Shown: positions 43,748 through 52,156 of the stretch, in pieces
Layout: each line of letters starts with the position of its first letter
Numbering within the stretch: the first letter of the stretch is position 1
Assembly: GCA_964385755.1 (NCBI GenBank)
Contig: CAYLPZ010000003.1
Span: 65,997 to 129,996 of the forward strand
Origin: CAG-698 sp964385755
GTDB taxonomy: Bacteria > Bacillota_I > Bacilli_A > ML615J-28 > CAG-698
Direction of reading: 5' to 3'
Length of the DNA stretch: 64,000 nt
The notes under the pieces: generated by a model
The model's input: only the letters and a program-made list of their open reading frames with translations
Told to the model about the DNA's origin: nothing
The model's database searches: none
Translations under genes and position numbers: made by a program

Positions 43748-44389
43748 TTATTCATTCCATTCTTTGTAAAACTCATTTAAAAATGTTATCATAAAGTCAT
43801 GTCTTTCACAAGCAATCCTCTTTCCTTCGCTTGTTGTCATCATATCTTTTAAGAGTAATAATTTTTCATAAAAATGATTAATACTTGTAGAAGTACTAGA
43901 GCGTTTTTGATATTCTTCTTTTGTCATATTCATAATAGGTCTATTTAATGGATCATAAATAGGCCTGTTACGTGACCCACCAAAAGCAAAAGTTCTTGCA
44001 ATTCCGATTGCGCCGAGAGCATCTATTCTATCAGCATCTTGTACACACTTTCCTTCAATAGAACTTGGTTCTTTGCTTTCACTGCCTTTAAAAGATACTT
44101 CTTCTATTATTTCACATATTCTATTAATATCTTCTTCACATACATTCTCACTATTTAATATTTTTCTTGCGTTGTTTTTATTTTCATAAGTATCAAATAT
44201 CTTATAATCATCAACATCATGAAGTAGTGATGCTAATGAAACTATATAAATATCTGCTTTTTCTTTTATAGCGATTTTTCTTGCAAGATTATATACTCTT
44301 TTTGTATGATAATAATCATGACCAGTATTATCATTTTTTAAAAATTTTTCTACTGCTATTTTTACATTATCAATAATTGCATTATTCAT
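43748..44389 (-). CDS. HD-domain phosphohydrolase
   Basis: HDYYHTKRVYNLA, then LASLLHDVDDYK, give the His, His-Asp and Asp residues of an HD metal site. CVQDADRIDALGAIG and RNRPIYDPLNRP follow. The sequence fits the YedJ-like HD group of about 210 residues, whose substrates are mostly unknown (nucleotide-type phosphates). It begins 1 base after the ArsC-like gene. Confidence 0.85.
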   Translation of the reverse strand: MNNAIIDNVKIAVEKFLKNDNTGHDYYHTKRVYNLARKIAIKEKADIYIVSLASLLHDVDDYKIFDTYENKNNARKILNSENVCEEDINRICEIIEEVSFKGSESKEPSSIEGKCVQDADRIDALGAIGIARTFAFGGSRNRPIYDPLNRPIMNMTKEEYQKRSSTSTSINHFYEKLLLLKDMMTTSEGKRIACERHDFMITFLNEFYKEWNE

Positions 44390-44390
44390 T

Positions 44391-44753
44391 TTATTTCCTC
44401 AAATGACTTAGTTTTTCTTTCCATTCTTTTTCATCAAATCCAACTAAAACATTTTCTTCACAAACTAAAAGTGGCCTTTTTACTAATTTACCATTGCTAG
44501 AAAGTAAAATAAGCATTTCTTCTTCACTCATATTAACAAGTGTTTCTTTTAGATTCATTTCTTTATAAACTACTCCACTTGTATTAAAAAATCTTTTCAA
44601 AGGAAGTGAAGACATCTTATACCACTTTTTTAATTCATCATACGTTGGATTTTCGGTAATTATATCTCTTTTGATTACATCTATATTATTATTTTGTAAA
44701 AAATTATAAGCTTTATTACATGTTGAACATTTTGAATAACAAATAAATAACAT
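44391..44753 (-). CDS. ArsC/Spx-family thioredoxin-fold protein
   Basis: A 120-residue protein with the CSTC active site at the N-terminus (ICYSKCSTCNKAYNFL) and the ArsC-like NGKLVKRPLLV segment with cis-Pro. It is closer to the YusI/YffB group than to true Spx, which lacks the intervening motif. An arsenate role is not supported by neighbours; a thiol redox role is likely. Confidence 0.85.
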   Translation of the reverse strand: MLFICYSKCSTCNKAYNFLQNNNIDVIKRDIITENPTYDELKKWYKMSSLPLKRFFNTSGVVYKEMNLKETLVNMSEEEMLILLSSNGKLVKRPLLVCEENVLVGFDEKEWKEKLSHLRK

Positions 44754-44841
44754 TTCATTAATTCTCCTTTATATATATTTTATCACTTTTTACGATAAAT
44801 TAATATTAAAAATAATTAATGCTATGCTTTTTGCTAAAAAT

Positions 44842-44879
44842 AAAAAACAAACATAGTATTAAAATAATACTACATTTGT
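44842..44879 (-). terminator. terminator after the GIN-domain lipoprotein
   Basis: ACAAATGTAGTATTA pairs with TAATACTATGTTTGT (one mismatch) and is followed by TTTTTTATTTT on the minus strand. Confidence 0.8.
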
Positions 44880-44890
44880 TCGATTATCAA

Positions 44891-45823
44891 CTATTTTTTA
44901 TTTACTGTACTTCCGCCGCTACTAACTACATCCATTATTCCATCTAAAGTTTCGTATTCAAGTTTACTTGCGCCGGATAGTTTTGCTTCAAACAAAGATA
45001 TAAACGATAGTTCTAATAAAGATGCGGAAGAAATAGTTGCTTTACCACTATTTAACGTCATATCAAACATTTTAACACTTGATGCACCAGATGCATCAAT
45101 TGAACCATATGTTGCAATGCCAGAAGTAATAATTTTTGATGCACCACTTAATTTAAATTTTAAATTATTAATACTACTATCAATAATTTCAGCATATGAG
45201 GCACCACTAAGCTCAACATCGATATTTTCAAATATGTTCGTATTTGAAACTAAACTAGATACTCCACTTAAATCAATATCTGCCTCTATAGCTTTTATAT
45301 GCTCAATTTTCATTGATGATGCACCGCTTAAACTAATAAATAATTCTTGTGTTTCAATTTCATCGACTATAACACTTGAAGCACCTGAAAAGTCTAAATC
45401 TAACTTAGTAATTGACATAGAGCTTTTAGATATTCTTCCTGTAACATTTGCAAGATCAATTTCATTAAAAGTATATCCATAAACGTAAATCTCTATTTTT
45501 TTAGTAACATAGTTTTTATATTTATTTCCAGAAATAATTAATTCATTACCAATCTTGTTAACACTAATTTCCTCAAGTAAATCAACAGATGCTTTTATCA
45601 CAACTTTATTATCTTCGTTTGCTTCTTTATCAATTATATATACATTAGGCCCGAAAAAATTTCCTTGTTGTCTTAAGTGAATATCTTTTATCTCTAGTTC
45701 ATTTACATCAACTATATTATATACTTTTTCTGAAAATTCTTCTGATACTTCTTGATCACTTCTACAACCAATCATTGTTATAATAAAAATAAAACAAGTA
45801 ATAAAAAATATGATTTTTTTCAT
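44891..45823 (-). CDS. lipoprotein with head-GIN (DUF2807) beta-solenoid domain
   Basis: The signal peptide ends TMIGC. Residues about 40-305 form the head-GIN type domain (DUF2807) with a recurring SGASS/SGVSS unit about every 20 residues (DFSGASSVIV, SLSGASSMKI, DLSGVSSLVS, ELSGASYAEI, KLSGASKIIT). This fits a short beta-helix. The family is common on bacterial surfaces and of unknown role. AAAGGAG precedes the ATG. Monocistronic. Confidence 0.85.
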   Translation of the reverse strand: MKKIIFFITCFIFIITMIGCRSDQEVSEEFSEKVYNIVDVNELEIKDIHLRQQGNFFGPNVYIIDKEANEDNKVVIKASVDLLEEISVNKIGNELIISGNKYKNYVTKKIEIYVYGYTFNEIDLANVTGRISKSSMSITKLDLDFSGASSVIVDEIETQELFISLSGASSMKIEHIKAIEADIDLSGVSSLVSNTNIFENIDVELSGASYAEIIDSSINNLKFKLSGASKIITSGIATYGSIDASGASSVKMFDMTLNSGKATISSASLLELSFISLFEAKLSGASKLEYETLDGIMDVVSSGGSTVNKK

Positions 45824-45946
45824 TTATATATCTCCTTTTACAATTATCTAAAAAATAAATTTTCCATAATTTATTTTATCTCATTTTTTCCCACTTTTAC
45901 ATAATATTTTTCTCTTTAATAAATCTATGTTAAAGTATTATTATAT

Positions 45947-45985
45947 AAAGCCAACAGTTTTGATTTTCAGTTGGCTTTTCTTTAT
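45947..45985. terminator. terminator between GIN lipoprotein and Fic genes
   Basis: AAAGCCAAC pairs with GTTGGCTTT around a 14-base loop, followed by TTCTTTATT on the plus strand. It lies 64 bases beyond the Fic stop. Confidence 0.5.
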
Positions 45986-46048
45986 TGTTCTTCTATTGCA
46001 TGGATTACATATTTAATTTGGAATTAGATGAGTTGCTTATCAATTAAT

Positions 46049-46903
46049 CTATTCCTCCTCTTCATAATAATATGAGTAATCTATTCCTTTCATAAATATA
46101 TCTCTATCTTTAATATTATCAGTTAATGCTTTATTTAATAAATCGAATATAGGTTTAGAATTTGTTGGACTTAATTTCATCGCATTTAAGTAATCATTTT
46201 TTTCAATTTTAGACCAATCAATGCATTTTTGAATTCTTTCTTTCAATAATAAATCAAGCCAAATTCTAGTAGATCTTCCATTGCCTTCCATAAATGGATG
46301 AGCAATATTCATTTCAATATACTTATCTATTATTTTTGTAAATGTATCATCAGGCATTTTATCGATATCAAGTAGCACTTGTGACAAATAATCACCATTA
46401 GCAAAAACAAAACCGGCTTTAGATATAGTTTTAGTTCTAATTTGACCTGCAAAATCATAGATACCTTCAAATAAATAAGCATGTATTTGTTGTAACAATT
46501 TGGTTTTACCTACATATAATAAATCTAATATATTAGATTCAAATAAAGTTTGAGCCTTCCTTTTGCTCTGCTCATCTATTGGATCCATACTTCCAGCAAC
46601 CCAATTATTAAAATCTAGATTGTTTTTGTTTTTCAAGATGATACCAAGTCTTTTAACACCAGACTCATCAATCACATCATTCAGATATTTTTTGCCATCA
46701 TTTGAATATAATTTTAGTTGTCTACAAAATGTATTCAACTCTGGATTTCTTCTTTTTATGGCATTCCAGTATATTCTTGGATTTTTTGAATCTGTTAAAG
46801 CAAAAACAATATCAGTTGCGGAATACCACCACTTATTATTTTCATTATCCCAAATTGCTCTTACCTGTTTGTTTAAAAATGTTCTAATCGAATGTTTAAT
46901 CAT
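46049..46903 (-). CDS. BRO-N domain fused to Fic domain
   Basis: Residues about 5-90 match the BRO-N fold of phage antirepressors (VRAIWDNENNKWWYSATDIVFAL, then NPRIYWNAIKRR). Residues 115-260 form a Fic domain with the full active site HPFMEGNGRSTR (202-213). Fic enzymes transfer AMP or another nucleotide part to Ser/Thr/Tyr of target proteins. I cannot assign an inhibitory helix with confidence. There is no Shine-Dalgarno sequence before the ATG and no adjacent small antitoxin gene. Confidence 0.88.
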   Translation of the reverse strand: MIKHSIRTFLNKQVRAIWDNENNKWWYSATDIVFALTDSKNPRIYWNAIKRRNPELNTFCRQLKLYSNDGKKYLNDVIDESGVKRLGIILKNKNNLDFNNWVAGSMDPIDEQSKRKAQTLFESNILDLLYVGKTKLLQQIHAYLFEGIYDFAGQIRTKTISKAGFVFANGDYLSQVLLDIDKMPDDTFTKIIDKYIEMNIAHPFMEGNGRSTRIWLDLLLKERIQKCIDWSKIEKNDYLNAMKLSPTNSKPIFDLLNKALTDNIKDRDIFMKGIDYSYYYEEEE

Positions 46904-47058
46904 ACATAAATTATATCATAATTAATTTTAGTTGTCTACAATTTGTATACAACTATGATATTTCTTTAACTCATACTCTAATTATTCCGAAATTATAGGC
47001 TAAATAAATAGAATATATTCCTTGTTATTACTTTTGTAGTTTTGTTTGACATGTTTTC

Positions 47059-47282
47059 TTACACATATGTATACCTTTTTTTATAATCATCAAATGACAT
47101 CTTATTAATTTCTGATATCAATGAGTGATTATTTATTTGTTCTTCAACATAATGCCATCCACATACTGTGCAAAAATCATCTTCCATCTTTATTCCTTCT
47201 TTAATCTCTTCATCAGAAAGAGTTTCAAAATAATAACCACTGCAAACAGGACATAATGTTTTTTTTACTTTATTTCACCCAT
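47059..47282 (-). pseudogene. zinc-ribbon small protein, start frameshifted
   Basis: From about 47270 the minus strand reads KVKKTLCPVCSGYYFETLSD, continues with DDFCTVCGWHY and ends KRYTYV: two CxxC pairs of a small zinc ribbon. Compared with the second copy at 49075, one base is missing after ATGGGT, so the ATG and the body are out of frame. It is a remnant, or a sequencing error. It belongs to a repeated flank of the cassettes in this region. Confidence 0.6.
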
Positions 47283-47404
47283 ATTTTTCCTCTTTTTTGT
47301 TCGAGCTAGGTTACCTAGCTTCGTAATATTAAATTTACAAAAAACTAATGTTCTGAGTAAATTTCTTATCTTGTTGATAAAGATAGACAACTAATTAATT
47401 TTTA
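47190..47404. repeat. about 215-bp direct repeat, copy 1
   Basis: It covers the first half of the zinc-ribbon remnant and 120 bases upstream of it (containing GAGCTAGGTTACCTAGC and GATAGACAACTAATTAA). It matches 48977-49192 at roughly nine of ten positions by eye. It lies directly before the DUF4143 ATPase promoter region. Confidence 0.75.
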
Positions 47405-47492
47405 ATTAAAATATTTTTAAACCTTATATTATATTTCTGCAAAATTCTTACTTAAAATAATATATAATATAGTAAATGTGTTTTTATTTTTT

Positions 47493-47517
47493 GTAACTTG
47501 TGACAATTTTGTAAAGT
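47493..47517 (+). promoter_or_regulatory. 25-bp operator-like repeat, upstream copy
   Basis: GTAACTTGTGACAATTTTGTAAAGT, given here by position 47493-47517, is exactly repeated 73 bases on. It contains the dyad TTGTGACAA and lies upstream of the -35 box of the ATPase gene. Confidence 0.65.
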
Positions 47518-47524
47518 GTTATAC

Positions 47525-47552
47525 TTGCTTTTTAAGGTTTTTTTGGTATAAT
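47525..47552 (+). promoter_or_regulatory. promoter of the DUF4143 ATPase gene
   Basis: TTGCTT (47525-47530), 16-base spacer, TATAAT (47547-47552), lying exactly between the two 25-bp repeats. Confidence 0.65.
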
Positions 47553-47565
47553 ATTTTTGTAAAGC

Positions 47566-47590
47566 GTAACTTGTGACAATTTTGTAAAGT
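47566..47590 (+). promoter_or_regulatory. 25-bp operator-like repeat, downstream copy
   Basis: Identical to 47493-47517. It starts 14 bases after the -10 box and ends 11 bases before the ATG, so a bound repressor would block transcription or, as RNA, cover the translation start. Confidence 0.65.
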
Positions 47591-47601
47591 AAGGTGCAAC
47601 T

Positions 47602-48855
47602 ATGATAATTAAAAGAGATTTATATTTAAACAAATTGATTGAACGAAAGCATAATGGTTTAATCAAAGTGATTACTGGAATTCGTAGATGTGGAAAATCT
47701 TTTCTTTTATTTAAACTTTTTAAAAATCATTTACTATCTGAAGGTGTAAAAGAAGACCACATCATAGAACTTAACTTTGATGATTTTGATAATGAAGAAT
47801 ACCAAAATCCGAAAGTTACTTCCCCTTATTTAAAAGGTAAAGTTGTTGATTCAGATATGTATTATTTTTTATTAGATGAAATTCAACTTCTTGGTAAATT
47901 CGAAGCTGTTTTAAATGGTTTATTAAGACTTGATAATGTTGATATTTATGTTACCGGAAGTAATGCTAAATTTTTATCTAAAGATGTAATAACAGAATTT
48001 AGAGGACGTGGTGATCAAGTTCATATTTATCCACTTTCTTTTAAAGAATTCTTTGAAGCTAGAAATATTGATAGAATGACTGCTCTTGAAGAATACTTAA
48101 CATATGGTGGTATTCCTTTAATATTATCAATGCAAACACATGAAGCTAAATCCAACTTTTTACATAACCTCTTTATTGAAACTTACTTAAAAGATATTAT
48201 CAATAGAAACAATTTAACCAACAATAATGAATTAAAAGAATTAGTAAATATTGTTTCTTCTTCTATTGGTTCATTAACAAACCCAACTAAACTATCTAAT
48301 ACCTTTAAAAGTGTTAAAAACATAAACTTGTCCGTTCCAACAATCAGCAAATACTTAGAATATTTAACTGATTCATTTTTAATACATAAGGCAATTCGTT
48401 ATAATATTAAAGGCAGAAAATATATTGATACTCCAAGTAAATATTATTTTTCAGATCTTGGCATTAGAAACGCTTCTATTAACTTCCGTCAAAATGAAAA
48501 AACTCATTTAATGGAAAACTTAATTTATAACGAATTATTAATTAGGGGATATAATGTAGATGTTGGTGAAGTTCCTTTGGTTGTTAGAGATGAAAACAAA
48601 ACACAAATTAGAAAGACATTAGAAGTTGATTTTGTATGCAACCTAATTGATAAACGATTATATATTCAATCAGCATATTCATTATATGATGAAGAAAAAT
48701 ACCTTCAAGAAACACGATCTCTTTTAAACATTAAAGATAATTTTAGAAAGATAATTATCACATATGATTATGGTCGTAAACATTATACTAATGATGGTAT
48801 TATTATCATGAGTTTATTTGATTTCTTACTTGATCCTGATTCATTAAATTATTAG
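47602..48855 (+). CDS. AAA ATPase with DUF4143 domain
   Basis: The N-terminal AAA_14-type ATPase has Walker A VITGIRRCGKSFLL (about 23-36), Walker B FLLDEIQ and the sensor VTGSNAKFLS. The C-terminal DUF4143 part has YLEYLTDSFLIHKA, KYYFSDLGIRN and EVDFVCNL, a motif that resembles a PD-(D/E)XK nuclease core. These widespread, often multi-copy genes have no settled role; defence or mobile-element functions have been proposed. The length of 417 residues is complete. A second, broken member lies at 59.9 kb. Confidence 0.9.
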   Translation: MIIKRDLYLNKLIERKHNGLIKVITGIRRCGKSFLLFKLFKNHLLSEGVKEDHIIELNFDDFDNEEYQNPKVTSPYLKGKVVDSDMYYFLLDEIQLLGKFEAVLNGLLRLDNVDIYVTGSNAKFLSKDVITEFRGRGDQVHIYPLSFKEFFEARNIDRMTALEEYLTYGGIPLILSMQTHEAKSNFLHNLFIETYLKDIINRNNLTNNNELKELVNIVSSSIGSLTNPTKLSNTFKSVKNINLSVPTISKYLEYLTDSFLIHKAIRYNIKGRKYIDTPSKYYFSDLGIRNASINFRQNEKTHLMENLIYNELLIRGYNVDVGEVPLVVRDENKTQIRKTLEVDFVCNLIDKRLYIQSAYSLYDEEKYLQETRSLLNIKDNFRKIIITYDYGRKHYTNDGIIIMSLFDFLLDPDSLNY

Positions 48856-48898
48856 TCTATTTGCAATAATAGGCTTTTTCTTTACTTTAATTATTAAA

Positions 48899-48984
48899 TT
48901 TCAGCTTCTAATTCTTCTTTTGATATTAATCCTTCTTCAATTAACCTATTAAGTTCGGCTTTTTTCATTTTCCATCTATATTCC
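48899..48984. repeat. about 85-bp direct repeat, copy 1 (tail-gene remnant)
   Basis: Minus-strand reading YRWKMKKAELNRLIEEGLIS and EELEAEI; nearly identical to 51051-51135. Here it is joined to the zinc-ribbon repeat through the shared bases ATAGATGGAA, so this copy is a recombinant of two small genes. Confidence 0.7.
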
Positions 48985-49192
48985 TTCTTTAATCTCTTCA
49001 TCAGAAAGACTTTCAAAATAATAGCCACTGCAAATAGGACATAATATTTTTTTTACTTTATTTCTACCCATATTTTTCTCCTTTTTGTTTGAGCTTGGTT
49101 ACCTAGCTTCGTAAGATTAAATTTACAAAAAACTAATGTTTTGAGTTAATTTCTTATCTTGTTGCTAAAGATAGACAACTAATTAATTTTTA
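48977..49192. repeat. about 215-bp direct repeat, copy 2
   Basis: Second copy of 47190-47404. On the minus strand it starts at ATG 49072 with an intact first part MGRNKVKKILCPICSGYYFE, but hits a TAG at the junction with the tail-gene remnant after about 31 codons. The gap 48856-49305 holds nothing else. Confidence 0.75.
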
Positions 49193-49305
49193 AAAGGTTT
49201 AAAATTTTCTTTGAGAGGTAATAAAAATTACCTTACAGAGTAAAAAATTAACCTTTCTATTTGATTTCTTCTTTTTAATTTGATATAATATCATTGGTGG
49301 TAGTG

Positions 49306-50046
49306 ATGAAATATTTAAATGAATTAACAAAATATAAAGTTTTTAACAGAAAAGATTTTGCAACTATGATAAATGATGATAATTTAGCAAAAATGCTTTT
49401 ACAAAACTATTTAGAAAAAGGCTATATAAAACGTATTAAACATAATTTATATGGTGTTGTAAGTCTAGAAACTAATGAATGTATAGCTGACAAATTTTTA
49501 ATTGCTTCTAATATTACAGACACTTCTTTTATATCACATCATTCTGCATTTGAATTTTATGGTTATTATAATCAAGTTTATTATGATGTAAATGTATCTT
49601 CTATCTCTAAATTTAATACCTTCGAATTTGAAGAAAACAAATTTTCTTTAATTAAAGTATCTTCTACAAACTTAGTTGAAGAAATACGTGGTGTTAAGGT
49701 TACTTCAATAGAGAGAACTATAGTAGATTCAATTAAAGATTCTGGTAAATATTGTGAGTTAGAAGAAACATTAAACTGCATCAATATGATTCCATACATT
49801 TCAACAAAAGAAATTTTAAAGTATTTAGATCAAATAAATTCAAAAATGCTTTATAAAAAAGTTGGTATTATTTTATCTCTATTTAAAGATAAACTAAACA
49901 TTCCTGATTCTTTCTTTGATATATGCCATGAAGTATCCGATTCAATTAAGGGACATTTTGATAAAAATAAAAGTGCTCATGTATATAATTCCGAATGGAA
50001 AATATTTATTTACAAAGACTTAAGAAATTACATTAACAAGGAATGA
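49306..50046 (+). CDS. abiEi: AbiEi-type antitoxin/transcriptional regulator
   Basis: An N-terminal winged-helix region (VFNRKDFATMINDDNLAKML, then YIKRIKHNLYGVV) is followed by the AbiEi body with HHSAFEFYGYYNQVYYDV and TSIERTIVDSIK. AbiEi proteins repress the abiE promoter and neutralise the AbiEii toxin (type IV system). The ATG at 49306 is preferred over the upstream TTG because GGTGG lies 6 bases before it. It is followed 4 bases later by the toxin gene. Confidence 0.85.
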   Translation: MKYLNELTKYKVFNRKDFATMINDDNLAKMLLQNYLEKGYIKRIKHNLYGVVSLETNECIADKFLIASNITDTSFISHHSAFEFYGYYNQVYYDVNVSSISKFNTFEFEENKFSLIKVSSTNLVEEIRGVKVTSIERTIVDSIKDSGKYCELEETLNCINMIPYISTKEILKYLDQINSKMLYKKVGIILSLFKDKLNIPDSFFDICHEVSDSIKGHFDKNKSAHVYNSEWKIFIYKDLRNYINKE

Positions 50047-50050
50047 TCAT

Positions 50051-51009
50051 ATGTTCAATTACAAAAAACACGAAATAGTAGCATTAGCTAAAGACAATGG
50101 TTTTAGAAGTGAAACTTTAGAAAAAGTTCTTAGATTAATAGACGTATTAGATTTTATAAGTAAAACAGATGAACTTTCTCCTTATTTAGTACTTAAGGGG
50201 GGACATCAATTAACTTTACGGTATTTAATCTTCCTAGACTAAGTGTCGATATTGATTTAGATTTTTCCTTTAGTGGTACTAGAGAAGAAATGTTAAATAA
50301 AAGAAAAGAAATCACCGCTATCATCAGAAGATATATGGAAATTAACAACTACAGTATTAATGATGAAACCAAATCAAAACATGCATTAGATTCGTTTGTA
50401 TTTAATTACAATAATAACTTTGGAAACAAAGATAACTTGAAAATTGAAATTAACTATATGAATAGAACACACGTATATGAAACAATCACAAGAAATGTTT
50501 CTATATCTTTTTTAACTTCTTTTAAAACATTAACATCGAATAAATATGAACTATATGGTTCTAAAATTAAGGCACTTATTGAAAGATGTACTATTAGAGA
50601 TGTATATGATGTTTACCATATGCTTAAAGAAAATTTATTTAATGAATCCGAATTTAATTTAGTAAAGAAATGTGTAATATTCTATATGGTAATTGGTAAA
50701 ACTACTGATAGACCATTTAACGAAGTGTTAATCGACTTTGAAACGAAAATTAATGCATATATGGTAGACAAAGTACCACAATACCTTTCTTCAACTCTTA
50801 AAAAAGATGATAAATTTTCGATGATTGATTCCGCAAATATGGTTAAAGATTTTGTTTCAACTTTAATGAAATTAAATGAATTTGAAACTAAATTTATTAA
50901 CGAGTTTGAAAATAGTAATTATTGTCCTGAACTTCTATTTGATGATAACGAAATTATTAATAGAATCAAAAATCATCCAATGGCATTATGGAAAATATCA
51001 AACAAATAA
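50051..51009 (+). pseudogene. abiEii: AbiEii toxin (nucleotidyltransferase), single frameshift
   Basis: The first frame reads to LSPYLVLKGG at about 50202, and the +1 frame continues TSINFTVFNLPRL then SVDIDLDFSFSG and RDVYDVYHML to 51009. Adding one base after the six-G run (50197-50202) restores the whole protein, including the GG and DIDLDF residues of the nucleotidyltransferase active site. So this is a recent frameshift or an assembly error. AbiEii proteins are toxins thought to modify RNA; here the toxin would be inactive while the antitoxin is intact. Confidence 0.85.
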
Positions 51010-51050
51010 CAAGTCACATTAACTTCCTAGAAATGGGAAGTTTTTTACAT

Positions 51051-51531
51051 TTTCGCTTCTAATTCTTCTTTTTATATTAATCCTTCTTCAATTAACCTCT
51101 TAAGTTCGGCTTTTTTCATTTTCCATCTATATTCTAAAAAAACTTCATAGGCTTCTTCATCAACCTGTTTAGTTAATTCAATTGATTTACTTAATAAATA
51201 ACTCATTTGATTTAACTCTTGCTTCCTAAGGCAACTTGCAATGGATCAACCAATTTCTAATTTGTTTAATCACTACATACTCAATATGTTAATCATAATA
51301 TTTGCTATCAATTATTCGTGATATAGGTTTTCCTTCTACAACTAAATCACCATAAGTTGAAAAATCTCTCTTTATGAAAGCATCCCATAATTCTAAGTTG
51401 TTATACATAGCACTAATGACAATAGATGCAATCGTATTAAAATCATATTTTCTATATATCTAATAATATAAATTCAAATAAAGTATTTTCTTATATTCAT
51501 TTAGTCCTAATTTCCAATATTTATCCAAGAA
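51051..51531 (-). pseudogene. remnant gene with duplicated tail
   Basis: Minus-strand pieces read KYWKLGLNEYKKILYLN, then YDFNTIASIVISAMYNNLEL, WDAFIKRDFSTYGDLVVEGK and finally SYLLSKSIELTKQVDEEAYE. They are separated by stops at about 51465, 51300 and 51235. The last 85 bases are the same as 48899-48984. I do not recognise the family. It seems to be the full-length ancestor of the tail found behind the ATPase gene. Confidence 0.5.
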
Positions 51532-51533
51532 TA

Positions 51534-52028
51534 TCACCTAGTCCTTTCATCCGTTACAATATGCTCAATTCCAACATGATCTCGGCATAAATAATCTTTC
51601 ATGAAAGTAGGAAATGCTTTGTAATTGTCCAATTCATTAATTGGTATCCAATACATATTTTCTTTTACACCAAATGTTGTACTATTGCTATGCAGTTCCT
51701 GCGTACCTCTTGGTTTCATCAAATAATAAAAACATACTTCATGACAATCCAGTCCGGCCAATGTTCCTTTATTCTCATCGAAAAAATTTTCATGAATTAC
51801 AGCCAAACGATCAATATCATACGCAACCCCTGTTTCTTCAAAAACTTCCCTTTTTACTGCATCCTCAGCAGTTTCTCCCATATGGACACCACCGCCGATA
51901 GAGTAATAATAGTCTTCTAGTTCATTCCCTGCAAACAAAACACAGCCATCCTCAACAATAATAGCAGCTGCTCTATATCGAAACCATTTATTTTCTTTTG
52001 TAAAACCACAATCATATTCCTTCATCAT
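51534..52028 (-). CDS. Nudix hydrolase
   Basis: The Nudix box GX5EX7REVFEETG is complete (GVHMGETAEDAVKREVFEET, about residues 46-65). These enzymes cleave nucleoside diphosphate-linked compounds; the exact substrate is not readable. GAGLDCHEVCFYYL-like sequence follows. The start is uncertain among ATG 52028, 52034 and TTG 52046; 52028 has AAGGG at good distance. Its base composition is somewhat richer in GC than its neighbours, hinting at recent transfer. Confidence 0.88.
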   Translation of the reverse strand: MMKEYDCGFTKENKWFRYRAAAIIVEDGCVLFAGNELEDYYYSIGGGVHMGETAEDAVKREVFEETGVAYDIDRLAVIHENFFDENKGTLAGLDCHEVCFYYLMKPRGTQELHSNSTTFGVKENMYWIPINELDNYKAFPTFMKDYLCRDHVGIEHIVTDERTR

Positions 52029-52156
52029 TTTCATCCCTTTTTCCAAATAATATAGGGGTAGAACTTTTCCACCCCTCTTTAATTACTAAGTTCAATATAC
52101 ATTTCCCCCTGCTAAAAACACAGGTATATATTTATCAAAAAAGCCCTGAACCCCGC

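Noticed and set aside
44391..44753. True arsenate reductase of an ars operon
   Set aside because: No arsR, arsB or acr3 gene is nearby, and the protein fits the broad ArsC/Spx-like group whose members are mostly not arsenate reductases.
49306..50046. TGA read as Trp (Mollicutes code)
   Set aside because: Trp is encoded by TGG throughout and several genes, such as this one, end in TGA followed by a new start.
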